The translations under genes and the position numbers were made by a program. From assembly GCA_973895155.1 (NCBI GenBank), contig OZ316892.1, positions 30,070,001-30,134,000 on the forward strand: 64,000 nt of DNA. The letters run 5' to 3'. Under the pieces are notes generated by a model. It saw only the letters and a list, made by a program, of their open reading frames with translations, searched no databases and had not been told where the DNA came from. Positions 1-10,875 of this stretch are shown here, in pieces; positions within the stretch are counted from its first letter, which is position 1; the number at the start of each line of letters is the position of its first letter. Origin of the DNA: Marsupella aquatica (Eukaryota; Marchantiophyta).

Positions 1-10
1 CTCTCTCAAT

Positions 11-2540
11 TCACACCACCCGATGCCTGCCTTTTTTCACTGCTGGAATAGGAGGGAGACAATGCTCTGATGGGTCCAAATCAGAAACCAGGAAACAAGG
101 TACCTTAGGCTCATATAGATTTTGCAGCGAAGCTGTCTTCCAACAGTGGTGGAAGTGCTGAGTGAAGTCCTTACCATCTCTATCATACCACGCCATTAAG
201 TGTTCACATGGCCATAGCATTTCTTGTAACTCCACACAAGTGCAAGTAAGTTTTGGTGAAAGTGTAACCAAATATTCCTCTTGTTGATCTGTGGTCTGTA
301 CTTTTGCTTGTCTGTCTCCATCATCTAGCACTTGCCACTGTCCAAATGATCACAGGTTGGTTGTGTGTCGCTTGAATGCCTGTTGGCTATAAGTCTCTTT
401 TCTGGTCACTGCAGCAGCTTTCTTGCTGTTGTAGTGCGTCTGGACATAATACCACAATTCCAATAACACTTTAAAAGGTGCGAACTCCCTGATGGGAAGC
501 AAACCTGAGTTGGCTTGCTCCACAGGATTGCTAGTAACCTTTCCAAGATGGGGCAAAGGGAATGCATGCCTGGCATACAACTTCTCGTCCATGTCTCTAA
601 TATACTTCACTGCATCAGGCCCTTCTGTAATGGATGCTGACAAGTGGTCCAATAATCTGTCAAACCTGCAATCCATGTGAATCACAATGTATAAGCGAAC
701 CCAATGTTTGTAAGATTTAGCCTTCCCTAGGTGCAATTGAAAGTATAAAAGTGCATTGTAGAAGACTGCAGCCTTACCGTCTCTTAGTGTTTGCATACAC
801 ACAAGCTAGAAAGATTCATTCTGCTCCCTTGCCGTGATGTTTTTTCACATTGGCCCTCAAATGGTTTGCACAATGGACATGAACTTTCTGAGGGAACACA
901 TTGTGAACACCTGCTTGTAGGCCCTTCTGTCTATCGAAATGGATTGGAATAGAAGGGTCTGCTATGCCATAAATTGACATCTCCAGCAACCTCAAAAACC
1001 ATGTCCAATTGTCAGTATTTTACACTGGAGCAATGCCATAACAAAGAATGTTAACTTGGGAGTTCCCATCAAGTGCTGTAGCTACAAAAAGTTGGATTGG
1101 GTACTTCCGATTCTTGGTGTGGCATGCATCAATGCACACCACAGGTTGACTGTATTGCAAAGCTGTGCGGGTTGCAAAAGGGCATATGAAAGCTCGATTG
1201 AACACTCTATTGCCTTCCAGAGTAGACCAATCCACTACACAGTTTGGATCAACATCCTTGATTCTGTCCAACAAGGATGGAATGAGGAGAAAACTTGCAC
1301 GCTGACCACCAAGGTACCAATCTCGCACAAGGTCTCGAGCTTGCCACATCTGGTGGTAATTGCAGCTCTTTTTGTACTCCATCCTCAGTCCATTTAACAT
1401 CTCTTTCACTGGCACTTGGACATTGAGCACTACTCGAGGTGCAAGTGTCTCACCTAACCATGCTAATTTTTGGATAGGGCCTCGCCACTTATGCTTATAT
1501 CCTGGACAAGTGTGTTGCAGATCACAAACTGTGATTGTGAATTTACCATCCTTCTAGCGTTGACATCTAACTCGAAATGGGCAGGGCTGAATGAGTTCAG
1601 TATTATCATTGTCTTATGGTGGCAAGAATCGACACTGCTGTCCACATGCTCCTGTATGTGATTGCTTCCGGACCTTCTCCCTTCTTGTTGTTTGTGGAAA
1701 ACTTGTTGGGATCCACTCCTGAGTGTGTGCAACGTATGCCCTCCTGTGGTTTTGTGTATCCTGCAATTGGTGAACTGTATTGGCTTGTATTTCCTGCAAT
1801 GGTGGTCTCGAATTCAAGGGCAATGGACTCTTTGTAATTTCCCCTGCATTTTCTTCACCACAATCTTCCTCTGATCCTGCCAAATGACTGAATTCAGCTT
1901 CATGGAGACCTGCAGTTTCAATCTCAGCATCCGGCCCAGAATTGAGACCTGCAGATTCAATCTCAGCATCTGGCCATTCATGGAGACCTGTAGTTTGAAT
2001 CTCAGCATCCGGCCCAGAATTGAAATTGTTTCCTCTCCAACGAGGTCTGACATTAGCTCCAAATCTGCACACTCTAACTCTGTATTTGTATTTAGTCTTG
2101 AACCTGTGGCTCACCCTCCCATTCAACACACTCCACGAATCCAACTAGCAATCAAATTCATCAAAAGTAGAGAAAGATTCTCCAACCCTAATACGACTAG
2201 CCTCTTGTTCTACTTCATGTGGGGACTTTCCTCTCAATAGTGGATTTCCTGGATCGATCTCAGAATTCCAAGCTGCAAAACGGCCCTGCACCTCATTGCT
2301 TGGAGGCAAGGGCAACCTCTCCTTGTCTGGGATATGTAATGGGTAAGCATCCTCTCTGATCCAATCTGGCCCTACATTTGCTCCAAAGTCTTCTTCCAAG
2401 TCTTCTTCCATCCTTGGTGCTATTGTTCTTTGGACACTCTGAATACGCAATATAGGGACTGTGCGTCGACTTCTGTACAGTGTATAAGCGAATCCAATTC
2501 TGCTAGTGCAATCGGCAATGGAGAGAGCGCAGCTCTTCAA
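11..2540 (-). pseudogene. Decayed Mutator-like (MULE/MuDR) transposase
   Basis: Reading the minus strand from about 2540 down, several broken frames line up as a plant MULE transposase. An acidic N-terminal part (2540-1614) is followed by a MuDR-type N-terminal domain (about 1730-1463), then the transposase core. The core still shows the first acid in a CIDACH motif (1430-1020 frame), the second in FDRQKGL near 925, and the glutamate in SNPVEQAN near 520. A SWIM zinc finger (CxC...CEH) lies at about 250-200. In-frame stops and frame changes near 1740-1430 and 820-800 separate these parts. Some breaks could be introns, but a TGA inside the core after HHGKGAE argues for decay. Such enzymes cut and paste Mutator elements by a DDE mechanism. 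I found no terminal inverted repeats, so element ends are unknown. Confidence 0.8.
1905..2026. repeat. 39-bp tandem repeat x3 inside the MULE remnant
   Basis: The phrase gagacctg(c/t)ag recurs at 1905, 1944 and 1983, an exact 39-bp period. On the minus strand each unit encodes 13 residues of the type GPDAEIETAGLHE, so the repeat would keep frame in the acidic N-terminal part of the transposase. Confidence 0.85.
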
Positions 2541-2635
2541 TCACAGAGTACTACACAGAGTGCAGCTGCTAAATCATCGCACCCTAAACTGAAACGTCTG
2601 GAATTGAAGCATTCAAATTACCCTAAATTGCAATT

Positions 2636-3020
2636 TTGACCAGCTTCGACCAGCTTCCACCTCCCAGCTTTGAATTAGCTTTGACCAGCCTTCGCCCAGC
2701 CTTCGACCAGCCCCTCCAGCAGCTTCAACCTCAACCAGCTTCGACCAGCCCCTCCACCAGCTTCAACCTCAACCAGCTTCGACCAGCTTTGGCCTACTTC
2801 GACCTCAACCAGCTTCGACCAGCCTTTGACCAGACTCAACCAGCTTCGACCTCGACCAGATTAAACCAGCTGCAATAAATCCTTCGACCAGCTTCCACCT
2901 CGACCTTCGACCAGCTTTGACCTTCGACCAGCCTTCAACCATCCTTCAACCTCAGCCTTGGACCAGCTTAGACCAGCTCTTCAAACTCCAGCTTTGACCA
3001 GCTTCGACCTCAGCACATTG
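2636..3020. repeat. Degenerate minisatellite built on (A)CCAGCTTCGACC
   Basis: About 380 bp consist of irregular head-to-tail variants of a 10-14-bp core, ccagcttcgacc, alternating with caacc and cctcaacc. It abuts the 5' side of the MULE remnant. Reading frames through it on both strands are low-complexity (Q, L, R, P, A, F rich) and are not taken as genes. Confidence 0.85.
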
Positions 3021-4224
3021 CTTCCATGCACAGTGTCCCGAGCAGTGTACGTACGCAAATGTGTTCTCATTCTGTCCCAAGGGACCCCACGTTTTGCTTG
3101 GGAGAACCTTGGTCATGGGCAGGGAGGAAACAGGATGTTATGACCCTCGCCCCCACCCTCACTCTTTTTCCCCCTCTCACCCGCGTCCGCTGCCTGCAGA
3201 AGTCCTGACAACCCGGTTTTTTCACAGAATACCCATTTCAACATACTTTTGGGGTCCCACCGAGTGATTCCAGACTTAGTGGGTCTGGTTAAGTTGGAAG
3301 CTTTTGCCTGGGGTCCCACCAAGCAAATCTCTCTGCACATAAGGTACAAGAGTAAAAGTACATATGTAAAGAAAAGTAATAATGAACAGGAAAAATTTAA
3401 GTCTATGGTATTGGGTTCTAGATTGGGTTCTGCACATTCTATACACCAGTAAAGATACTTATGTACTTATCTTAGGTAATGACACTCAAATAAATTAAAA
3501 CCATAAATTTAGGACACAAAACCATGAGGAGTGCACTTTAATTAGATCATTTCTTCTTCACTCATCATAATAAGGGCTAGAACTTCCCTGAGCTTTGTTA
3601 AAGGGTGGATGATCAAAAGTATAGCAAAGATTGAAAAATTTAGAGGGGTGCCAGTTTAAATTCAAAATCTAAAGTATACAAGGGATGCACCTTGGTAAGA
3701 CACATTGAATTAAAATACACAAGAAAAGAAGTTTGAATAAGACAAAATACTGAAAGATGGATTCACCTTATACCATTCACCATATACCAGTTTCACCAGT
3801 TTCATTCGGAGTGATGCAGACCATTGTGGCTGTTGAGAATCCTCAAGACATGTTCAGATCGGAGTTGCTCTTCTGAAGGATGCCATAGAGCGAAGACATA
3901 TATCGTACATGAGGTTTAGGTGAGATTTCTACAATGACTCTCAACATTATCTCCAAGCAGGTCTATTACAAGTATACATCGCGATATTATAACCAACACG
4001 TGTTGAGTACTCACCTCATTCTTCAGAAATCGCAAAAAAGTCATCGTCAAGACACAAGCGTTTTGCATCTTCGCAGCTACCACCATTCTTTGCTTTCTTT
4101 ATTGCATTGAGCATTGATTCGAGTTCTTCAAGATGCAATAAATTCTTTTCTATTTTTCTCCATAACAACTGGGTTGCGCTAAGTTCTCCTTAACGGTTTC
4201 CAGTGTAATCTTCTGTGACGCTCG
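3021..4224. other. Intergenic stretch with one dispersed repeat copy
   Basis: No credible coding sequence seen. About 3343-3790 matches 26545-27025 (listed separately). The sequence from 3800 on (gagaatcctcaagac) weakly resembles the start of the PPR leader at 4305. Confidence 0.6.
3343..3790. repeat. Dispersed repeat family, copy 1
   Basis: This segment aligns by eye in the same orientation with 26545-27025. Shared phrases include aaccataaattta, agatcatttcttct, aataagggctag, gggatgcaccttggtaagac and ttgaataagacaaaatactg. There is no protein-coding content, so it is probably a non-autonomous mobile element or part of one. Exact ends and target duplications were not found. Confidence 0.75.
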
Positions 4225-4432
4225 CCTCAATTGGATCAGCAGCAACACGGTTTTGAGGACACTGTTGTAAGACGGGAGGCAATCAATCCTCAGTCAAATC
4301 GCAGAGAATCCTCAGGACATCATCGTGCAGTCAGATCTCTTCTTTTACCTCACCTCAATTGGATCAGCGGCAACACGGTTTTGAGTAAACTGTTGTAAGA
4401 CGAGAGGCAATCAATCCTCAGTCAAATCGCAG
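4225..4432. repeat. Local tandem duplication, 128-bp spacing, in PPR leader A
   Basis: An 80-bp segment starting cctcaattggatcagc and ending caaatcgcag occurs at 4225-4304 and again at 4353-4432. The corresponding place in block B (about 46850-46920) has a single copy, so the duplication postdates the split of the blocks. Confidence 0.85.
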
Positions 4433-6601
4433 TTCTTTTTTGGAATAGCTCAGCTCAGCTCGGCTCACTTAACTTGGTTCAGTCCAGCTGAATTCCGAGT
4501 GACAGGTCAAGGTTTGTGCGAGAAAATTCAGGGAGAGATCAGGGTTTAACACTGCCGCCTTCTCAGGGTTCCTCCTCCTCGCCACCAGGATCTCAACATG
4601 AATCCGCGATAGCTATCCCTAATCCTGGGCTGTCGCAAGCTAACAATGCTTGTAGCATCCGCAATATGCTAAGAATTTTACGTCGTGGCTCATTGTTTAA
4701 TGTCGCTTTAGTTGCTTTTCGGGGAGTTGGTACCAAGCTGTGTGTAGGAGCTTCTTTAATTTGCCCATCACAATCTAGATCAATTTTGTGCCCACCTTCA
4801 TCAACTTGTGTATTCTGAAAAAATAGTCGAGACTTCTGCCCAATTTGCTACTTACACAGTCTGGTCTTACACATTTTTTTTTAATAAATGTCGGTCAATT
4901 TTCGTGTTTTACGCAAGACAATTTCGTTCGAAATAGTCCTTTCTTGGAGGTCAATAAACAAGAGCACTCGCGCCAAAGGTTTCATAGGGCAATGTCCAGG
5001 TATGGCGGTGGTTGCTTTGGGATTGGAAAGGAACAATTTCTCATACGTTTTCCTCTCAAAACGTGTAGTTTGGATGGCAATCTTAAAGAGTACAACAATC
5101 ATTAATTTTTAATGCAGGAGGAAGTGATCCTGGAGAAGATACTGCTGCTGCTATGCTTCTAGGGGTACCTCCAACTATACGTTGAGCTCAATTCCTCTGC
5201 CCAGGTAAGGTATTCCCAACAGAGCCTTCGCCTAGTGAATTTTATTTCCCTAGTCGAAGGGAAAGGAAAGATAAGACTTGAAATTTGAGGTCTCTGCAAG
5301 ATTGCCCTACTTAGACTGATTTGAACGTTTGTCAAATAGAAAAGATAATATTTCTCACAACTGTACTATTAAGCTCTCTATTCCCGGCACGGGAACGGAG
5401 TTGACTCGATGGAAATTTTGGATATGGACCGTTTTAGGCAACAATCCACGGCCAGGTATGATCAATTTTGTAGGCTGACGTTTTGTTGGATTATGATGTG
5501 ACCAAAATACTTTGAATACATTCTCAACAAAGACGTTTGATTTGCAGAGTTCATCCTTCATCTTCCGGTTTGATTGGTATTGGCACCAGCCATTGTTCGT
5601 GTACAAGGCCTTCAGGTAGTAAGACTGAAGTGCGATATCAACGTCGTGATTACCTACTTTGAAACAAAAAACCCGTCTTCCAGCACCACAGTTTGACATT
5701 TAGAGTTGCATGAATTTCCTGCTATGTGACTTATGTGATGAAGACTTGAATTTCAAGTTTGATCCTCTTCTCGACTCCAAAGAAGCACAGGGAAGAGGCG
5801 CTGTCACATTCATGTCATATATGTCTACTCTCAATGGATTCGATATAGATAATTCAAATAATGCTGGATGGCTTTATTTCTGAATTATAGGAGAGGAGCG
5901 CTTTCACATTCATGTCATCTTTGTCTAATCTTAAAAAATGTAAAAGACAATCTTACCTCTGAAATTGTATACTCTTTTCATAAACTTGAGATCTTTCAGC
6001 CAGGTTATAATTATAATTAGAAGTTGTAGGCAACTTACAAATGAACGCCTGTCAAGGTGCCTTAAGAATCTATCCTATAAACAAACCAAGGATACTGATT
6101 GATGAAGTTTTGTAGTGCCAATTCGATAAGCTCTTGACTCTGTCCCTTCTGTGCTTACAGTGATATACCGGACTACGAACGAATTATTCTTGAGCTACCT
6201 GGATATGCCTTTCACAATCATTTCAGTATTCTATTCTAAGATCATTGCATTGTTGACAGATAGCCGTTACTCTCAATTGACAAGTAGTCATACAACTTTT
6301 GCAAGTTATCTGTACCAAAGATCACAGCAGAGCAAGGAAGACAAGAAAGTACATCTCTGGACAGAGGTAGGCATGCCTTGTAGCCGTAGGACTCAAGAGA
6401 CTGATAGATGTGCTCTTTATTTCTGAACATTTTATTGTAGAAATATCGTTGTTAAATATAGTCTTCAAGAAATAAATACAAATTCATTACACCTCGTGGA
6501 ATCTCCTGGATTTTATCCTGGTATCAGTCACGCTTTATAGATCTGATTGTGGGTGATGGTGCTGACAGAGGATGCCCAGAGCACCTGAGTTCAATCATTA
6601 G
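4305..6601 (+). promoter_or_regulatory. Non-coding leader of PPR gene 1, duplicated upstream of PPR gene 3
   Basis: This 2.3-kb stretch has no convincing gene of its own but matches 46800-49511 in patches. Examples are 5110-5200 with 47965-48050, 5345-5465 with 48205-48320, 5545-5620 with 48422-48500, 6150-6430 with 49085-49350 and 6490-6601 with 49411-49511. Several conserved patches are bounded by splice-like sequences: tttttaatgcag before gaggaagtgatcc near 5115, tttgcag before gttcatcc near 5550 with gtagtaag after ccttcag near 5614, and gaggtagg near 6365. A spliced 5' UTR is therefore plausible. Short frames in the patches (for example 6151-6426 and its partner 49120-49350) stay open in both copies, but divergence is too low to prove coding. 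Confidence 0.55.
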
Positions 6602-9468
6602 ATGACAAGGAAAGCACTTTGGGTGGATGGATGGTCAACTCCAGTATGGGTTAAGCCACGGGTGTATTTCATTACTCAATGCAGATCGCAATCTCGTGTT
6701 AGTTATGGCACTAGATATTGGTCTCAGCTCACTGCACAAGGGAATGGCAGGAGGCACATGCATGATGCTGGTACCACAAGTGAAACAATTGCTGTTTTGA
6801 AGGATCGTCTACAGCAAGGCATTACTATAGACTCGTACACATATGTTAAAGTTCTGCAAATGTGCTTGAAACAGGCAGACCTTTTAGCGGCCACGCAGGT
6901 GCATGACCACATCGTCCAGAGTGGAATGGATAAGAATCTTTATGTGTCGGTAACCCTCCTGAATGTGTATATCAAATGTGGGGCATTGTTGGATGCACGT
7001 CGAGTTTTTGATCAACTTGAGAAGAAGAGTGTTATTACTTGGACCACATAATTGCAGGATATGCTAAGGGTGATCATGTTGAATCTGCACTAGAACTTTT
7101 CAATCAAATGCGCCAAGAAGGTGTGGAGCCTAATGAGATCACTTATCTGAGCATCCTGAAGGCACTTGCCAACCCATCAGCTCTAAAATGGGGAAAGGAA
7201 GTTCATGCAAACATTCGACATGCTGGCTTTGAATCAGATGTGCGTGTAGGGTCAGCCCTCCTACAGATGTATGCAAAATGTGGGTGCATCGCCGACGTAA
7301 GGAATGTTTTTGAGCAGTTGACGAATCGAAATGTCATTACATGGACTGTCATAATTCGAGCATATGCAGAACGTGGTCATGGTGTGGAAGCATATCGACT
7401 GTTTCTCCAAATGCGACGGGAAGGCTTCGAACCAAATGCATTCACTTATGTGAGCATTCTGAATGCCTCTGCAAGTGCGGGGGCTTTGAAGTGGGTGAAG
7501 GAGGTTCATGGCCATGCTAGCAAAGCGGGACTGGAGTCGGATTTGTATGTGGGTAGTGCACTGGTTCACATGTATGCAAAGAGTGACAGTATAGATGACG
7601 CCCGACTTGTTTTCGACAGAATGGAGAAACGCAATGTAGTCACTTGGAATGTAATGATCGGTGGACTTGCACAACATCGATGTGGGCATGAAGCATATCG
7701 ACTGTTCCTCCAAATGAGACGTGAAGGCTTCGAACCAAATGCAGTCACCTATGCGAGTATTCTCAATGCATCTGCAAGTGAGGGGGCTTTGGAATGGGTG
7801 CAGGAAGTTCATGGCCATGCTAGCAAAGCGGGACTGGAGTCAGATTTGCGTGTGGGCAATGCACTGGTTCACATGTACGCAGAGAGTGGCAGTATAGATG
7901 ACGCCCGACTTGTTTTTGACAGAATTGAGAACCGCAATGTAGTCACATGGAATGTAATGATCGGTGGACTTGCACAACATGGATGTGGCCATGAAGCATA
8001 TCGACTGTTTCTCCGAATGAGACGCGAGGGCTTCGAACCAAATGCAGTCACTTATGTGAGCATCCTGAATGCATCTGCAAGTGAGGGGGCTTTGGAGTGG
8101 GTGAAGGAAGTTCATGGCCATGCTAGCAAAGCGGGGCTGGAGTCAGATTTACTTGTCGGCAATGCACTGGTTCACATGTATGCAAAGAGTGGGAGTGTAG
8201 ATGACGCCCGACTTGTTTTTGACAGTATGGAGAAGCGCAATGTACGCACATGGAATGTAATGATTGGTGGACTTGCGCAACATAGATGTGGCCATGATGC
8301 ATATCGACTGTTTCTCCAAATGAGACGTGAAGGCTTCGAACCAGATGCATTCACTTATGCTAGTATTCTCAATGCATCTGCGAGTGAGGGGGCTTTGGAA
8401 TGGGTTAAGGACGTGCATGGCCATGCTAGCAAAGCGGGCCTGGAGTCAGATTTGCGTGTGGGCACTGCGCTAATACATATGTATGGAGAGAGTGGTAGCA
8501 TAGATGACGCCCGACTTGTTTTTGACAGAATGGAGAAACGCGATGTAGTCACGTGGAATGTAATGATCGGTGGATTTGCACGACATGGATGTGGGCATGA
8601 AGCCGTGGAACTCTTTAGGAAAATGACTGCAGACGGAGAGAAGCCCGATAGATTTTCGTTCGTGGCAGTGTTGTCAGCCTGTTGTCACGGAGGCCTTGTT
8701 AATGATGGCCGTAGACTCTTTTCAGCTATGAAGCAGGATTATGGAATCGAGCCTCACATTGTGCATTATAACTGCCTGGTGGATCTTCTTGGGCGGGCTG
8801 GACAGTTGGAGGAAGCAGAGCTCGTCATTAGTGAGATGCCAATTGCACCAAATGGTGTAACTTGGAAGGCCTTGCTTGGGGCTTGTAAAACTTACGGTAA
8901 CTTGGAGTTGGGGGAACTTGCTGCTAAAGAGCTTTTCAAGTTGGAACCCAATAATGCCTCTGCATATGTGCTCCTCTCCAACATCTACGCTGCAGCTGGT
9001 AAGTGGGAGGAGAAGTCGTTGGTGCGCACAATGATGCAAGACAAAGGTATTCGAAAGGAGCCAGGGCGGAGCTGGATTGAAGTCGATGACAAGATCCATA
9101 AATTTGTTGTAGGGGATAGATCGCACCCAGAATCGAAGGCGATATATACTGAGCTCAATAAATTGACTGAAAAACTGAAGGCTGAAGGCTACATTCCGGA
9201 TACCCGACTTGTGTTGCATGAAATCAATGAGGAGGATAAAGAACTAGCTCTTTGCTCTCATAGTGAGAAGTTGGCTATTGGTTACGGGCTTATGCACATA
9301 CCTCGGGGAAAAGCAATTCGTGTATGGAAGAACCTTCGGGTGTGTTCAGATTGCCATACCGCAACCAAGTTCATCTCTAAGGTGACTGGACGCGAGATTG
9401 TAGCCAGGGATGCCAATCGCTTTCACCATTTTAAAGATGGCAGATGTTCCTGTGGCGATTACTGGTGA
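6602..9468 (+). pseudogene. PPR gene 1: PLS-class DYW pentatricopeptide protein with one frameshift
   Basis: Starts at ATG 6602, directly after an in-frame TAG, and runs to the TGA after a terminal CSCGDYW. The frame breaks near 7047: ITWTT-stop where gene 3 reads ITWTAMIAGYA, a one-base loss relative to gene 3. The reading resumes in the frame of 7039-9468 (809 residues open), giving about 955 codons overall. Order: basic N-terminus compatible with an organelle transit peptide, L-S, P-L-S, four 101-residue P-L-S modules (7333-8544), P2-L2-S2, E1/E2, then a full DYW deaminase domain with EPGRSWIEV (PG box), HSEKLA and CSDCH. Such proteins bind organelle RNA and, with an intact DYW domain, edit C to U. 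No intron is seen in the coding part. The open 809-codon remainder suggests the frameshift is recent, a sequencing error, or an allele. Confidence 0.85.
7333..8544 (+). repeat. Four tandem 303-bp P-L-S modules in PPR gene 1
   Basis: The codon starting the EAYRLF (EAVELF in the last flank) motif falls at 7387, 7690, 7993, 8296 and 8599, an exact 303-bp step. Each module is P (35) + L (35) + S (31 residues). Residue pairs (5, last) read: P motifs T/N, N/N, N/N, N/D; S motifs S/N, N/N, N/N, T/D. The modules are otherwise nearly identical, including silent positions. Confidence 0.95.
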
Positions 9469-10875
9469 CAGGTTGGCCACTGGTTACGGAGTATTGCACA
9501 TACTTCGGGGAAAATCAATTGGTGCATGGAAAGACCTTCAGGTGTGTTCAGATTGCCATACCGCAACCGTGTTTATCTCTTACGTGACTTGCCGCGAGAT
9601 TGTAGCCAGGAATGCCAATCGCTTTCACCATTTTAAAGATGGCATATGTTCCTGATGGTAATTACTGGATGCCCGACTACTGTTTGACGAATTGAAAACT
9701 CGAGACCTATCACATGGACTACCACGATAGGAACATATGCAGAAAGTGGTCGTGGTGTGGAAGCATATCGAGTGTTTTGCCGGGAATGCAGTAAGTTATA
9801 TGAGCGTCCTAAATGCAAATGCAAGCGCAAGGGCTTTGGAGTGGGTGAAGGAGGTTCATGGGCATGCTAGCAAAGCGGAACTGGAGTCGGAGTTGCGTGT
9901 GGGCAATGCAGTGGTTCACATGTATTGAATACTGGCAGTACAGATGATGCGGGACGAGTTTTTGACGTAATGGAGAAACATTTATTCACACGGACTGCAA
10001 TGATTGGTGGACTTTCACAACATGGATGTGGGCATGAAGCCCTGGAACTCTTTAAAAAAAATGAACGTGGGCTTGTGAAGCCCGACGGGACTATATTCGT
10101 GGAAGTGTTGTCTGCCTGTTGCCGTGGAGGCCTTCTTTATGACGGCCGTGGAGTCTTTTCAGCTATGACGCAAGATTATGGCATCGAGCCTGATATTGTG
10201 CACTATAATTTCGTGGCGAATCTTCTTGGGTGGGCTGGACACTTGGAGGAAGCAACGCTCTTAATTAGTGACATGCCAATTGAACCAGATGTAGTAACTT
10301 GGACATCCTTGCTCGGGGCTTGTAGAACTGACGGTAATATGAAGACCAGGCCGCTAACAAGCTTTTCCTCTACATATGTGCTTCGCTCCAGCATCTATCC
10401 TGCAGCTGGCAATTGGGAGGAGATTTCATTGGTGCACACTATCATGCAACAGGGAGCTGTTCAGAAGGAGCTGGATTGAAGTTGAAAGCAAGATCCATAA
10501 CTTTGTTGTAGGGGATGTATCACACCCAGAAGCGAAGGCGATCTATACTGAGCTGAAGAAATTTACTGGAAAACTGAAAACTGAAAGCGGAAAGCTACAT
10601 TCCTGACACCCAGCTTGGGCTGCAGAATGTCGAGGAGGTGGATAAGGAACTAGCTGTTTGTTGTCATAGTGAGAAGTTGGCTATTACTTACGGACGTCTG
10701 CCCATACCTCCGGGGAATCCTATTCGTTTAGACAATAACCTTCGGATGTGTTCAGATTGCCATACAGCAACCAAGTTTATCTCAAGGTGACAGGACACGA
10801 GATTATAGCGAGGGATGCAAGTCGCTTTCACTATTTCACAGGTGGCGTGTGTTCTTGTGGTGATTACTGGTGACC
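9469..10875 (+). pseudogene. Degenerate tandem DYW-PPR remnant downstream of gene 1
   Basis: Two pieces follow the gene 1 stop. The first (about 9466-9668) repeats the last 200 bp of gene 1, from gttggccactggttacgg to a broken ending that reads tcctgatggtaattactgg instead of a clean CGDYW. The second (about 9669-10875) is a shrunken PPR gene: part of a P-L-S module, then MIGGLSQHGCGHEALELF, E motifs, and a DYW end preserved as gtgattactggtga at 10862-10875. Frames change near 9740, 9925 (stop after HMY), 10480 and 10610, so it cannot make a full protein. It is probably the result of an unequal exchange. The tail after 10875 (gactgaaagctgcg...gtggaaagtgactctaaag) matches the 3' flank of gene 3. 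Confidence 0.85.

Noticed and set aside
5355-5699. 114-codon minus-strand frame in leader A
   Set aside because: The matching stretch of leader B has stops in this frame, so coding is not conserved.
7039-7066. An intron or an internal start explaining the break in PPR gene 1
   Set aside because: Genes 2 and 3 read straight through the same place and the difference is one base; no GT-AG pair fits.
7261-8552. Repeated minus-strand frames (about 60-185 codons) opposite the PPR module array
   Set aside because: They recur at 303-bp steps because the plus-strand modules repeat; they have no independent start, domain or codon logic.
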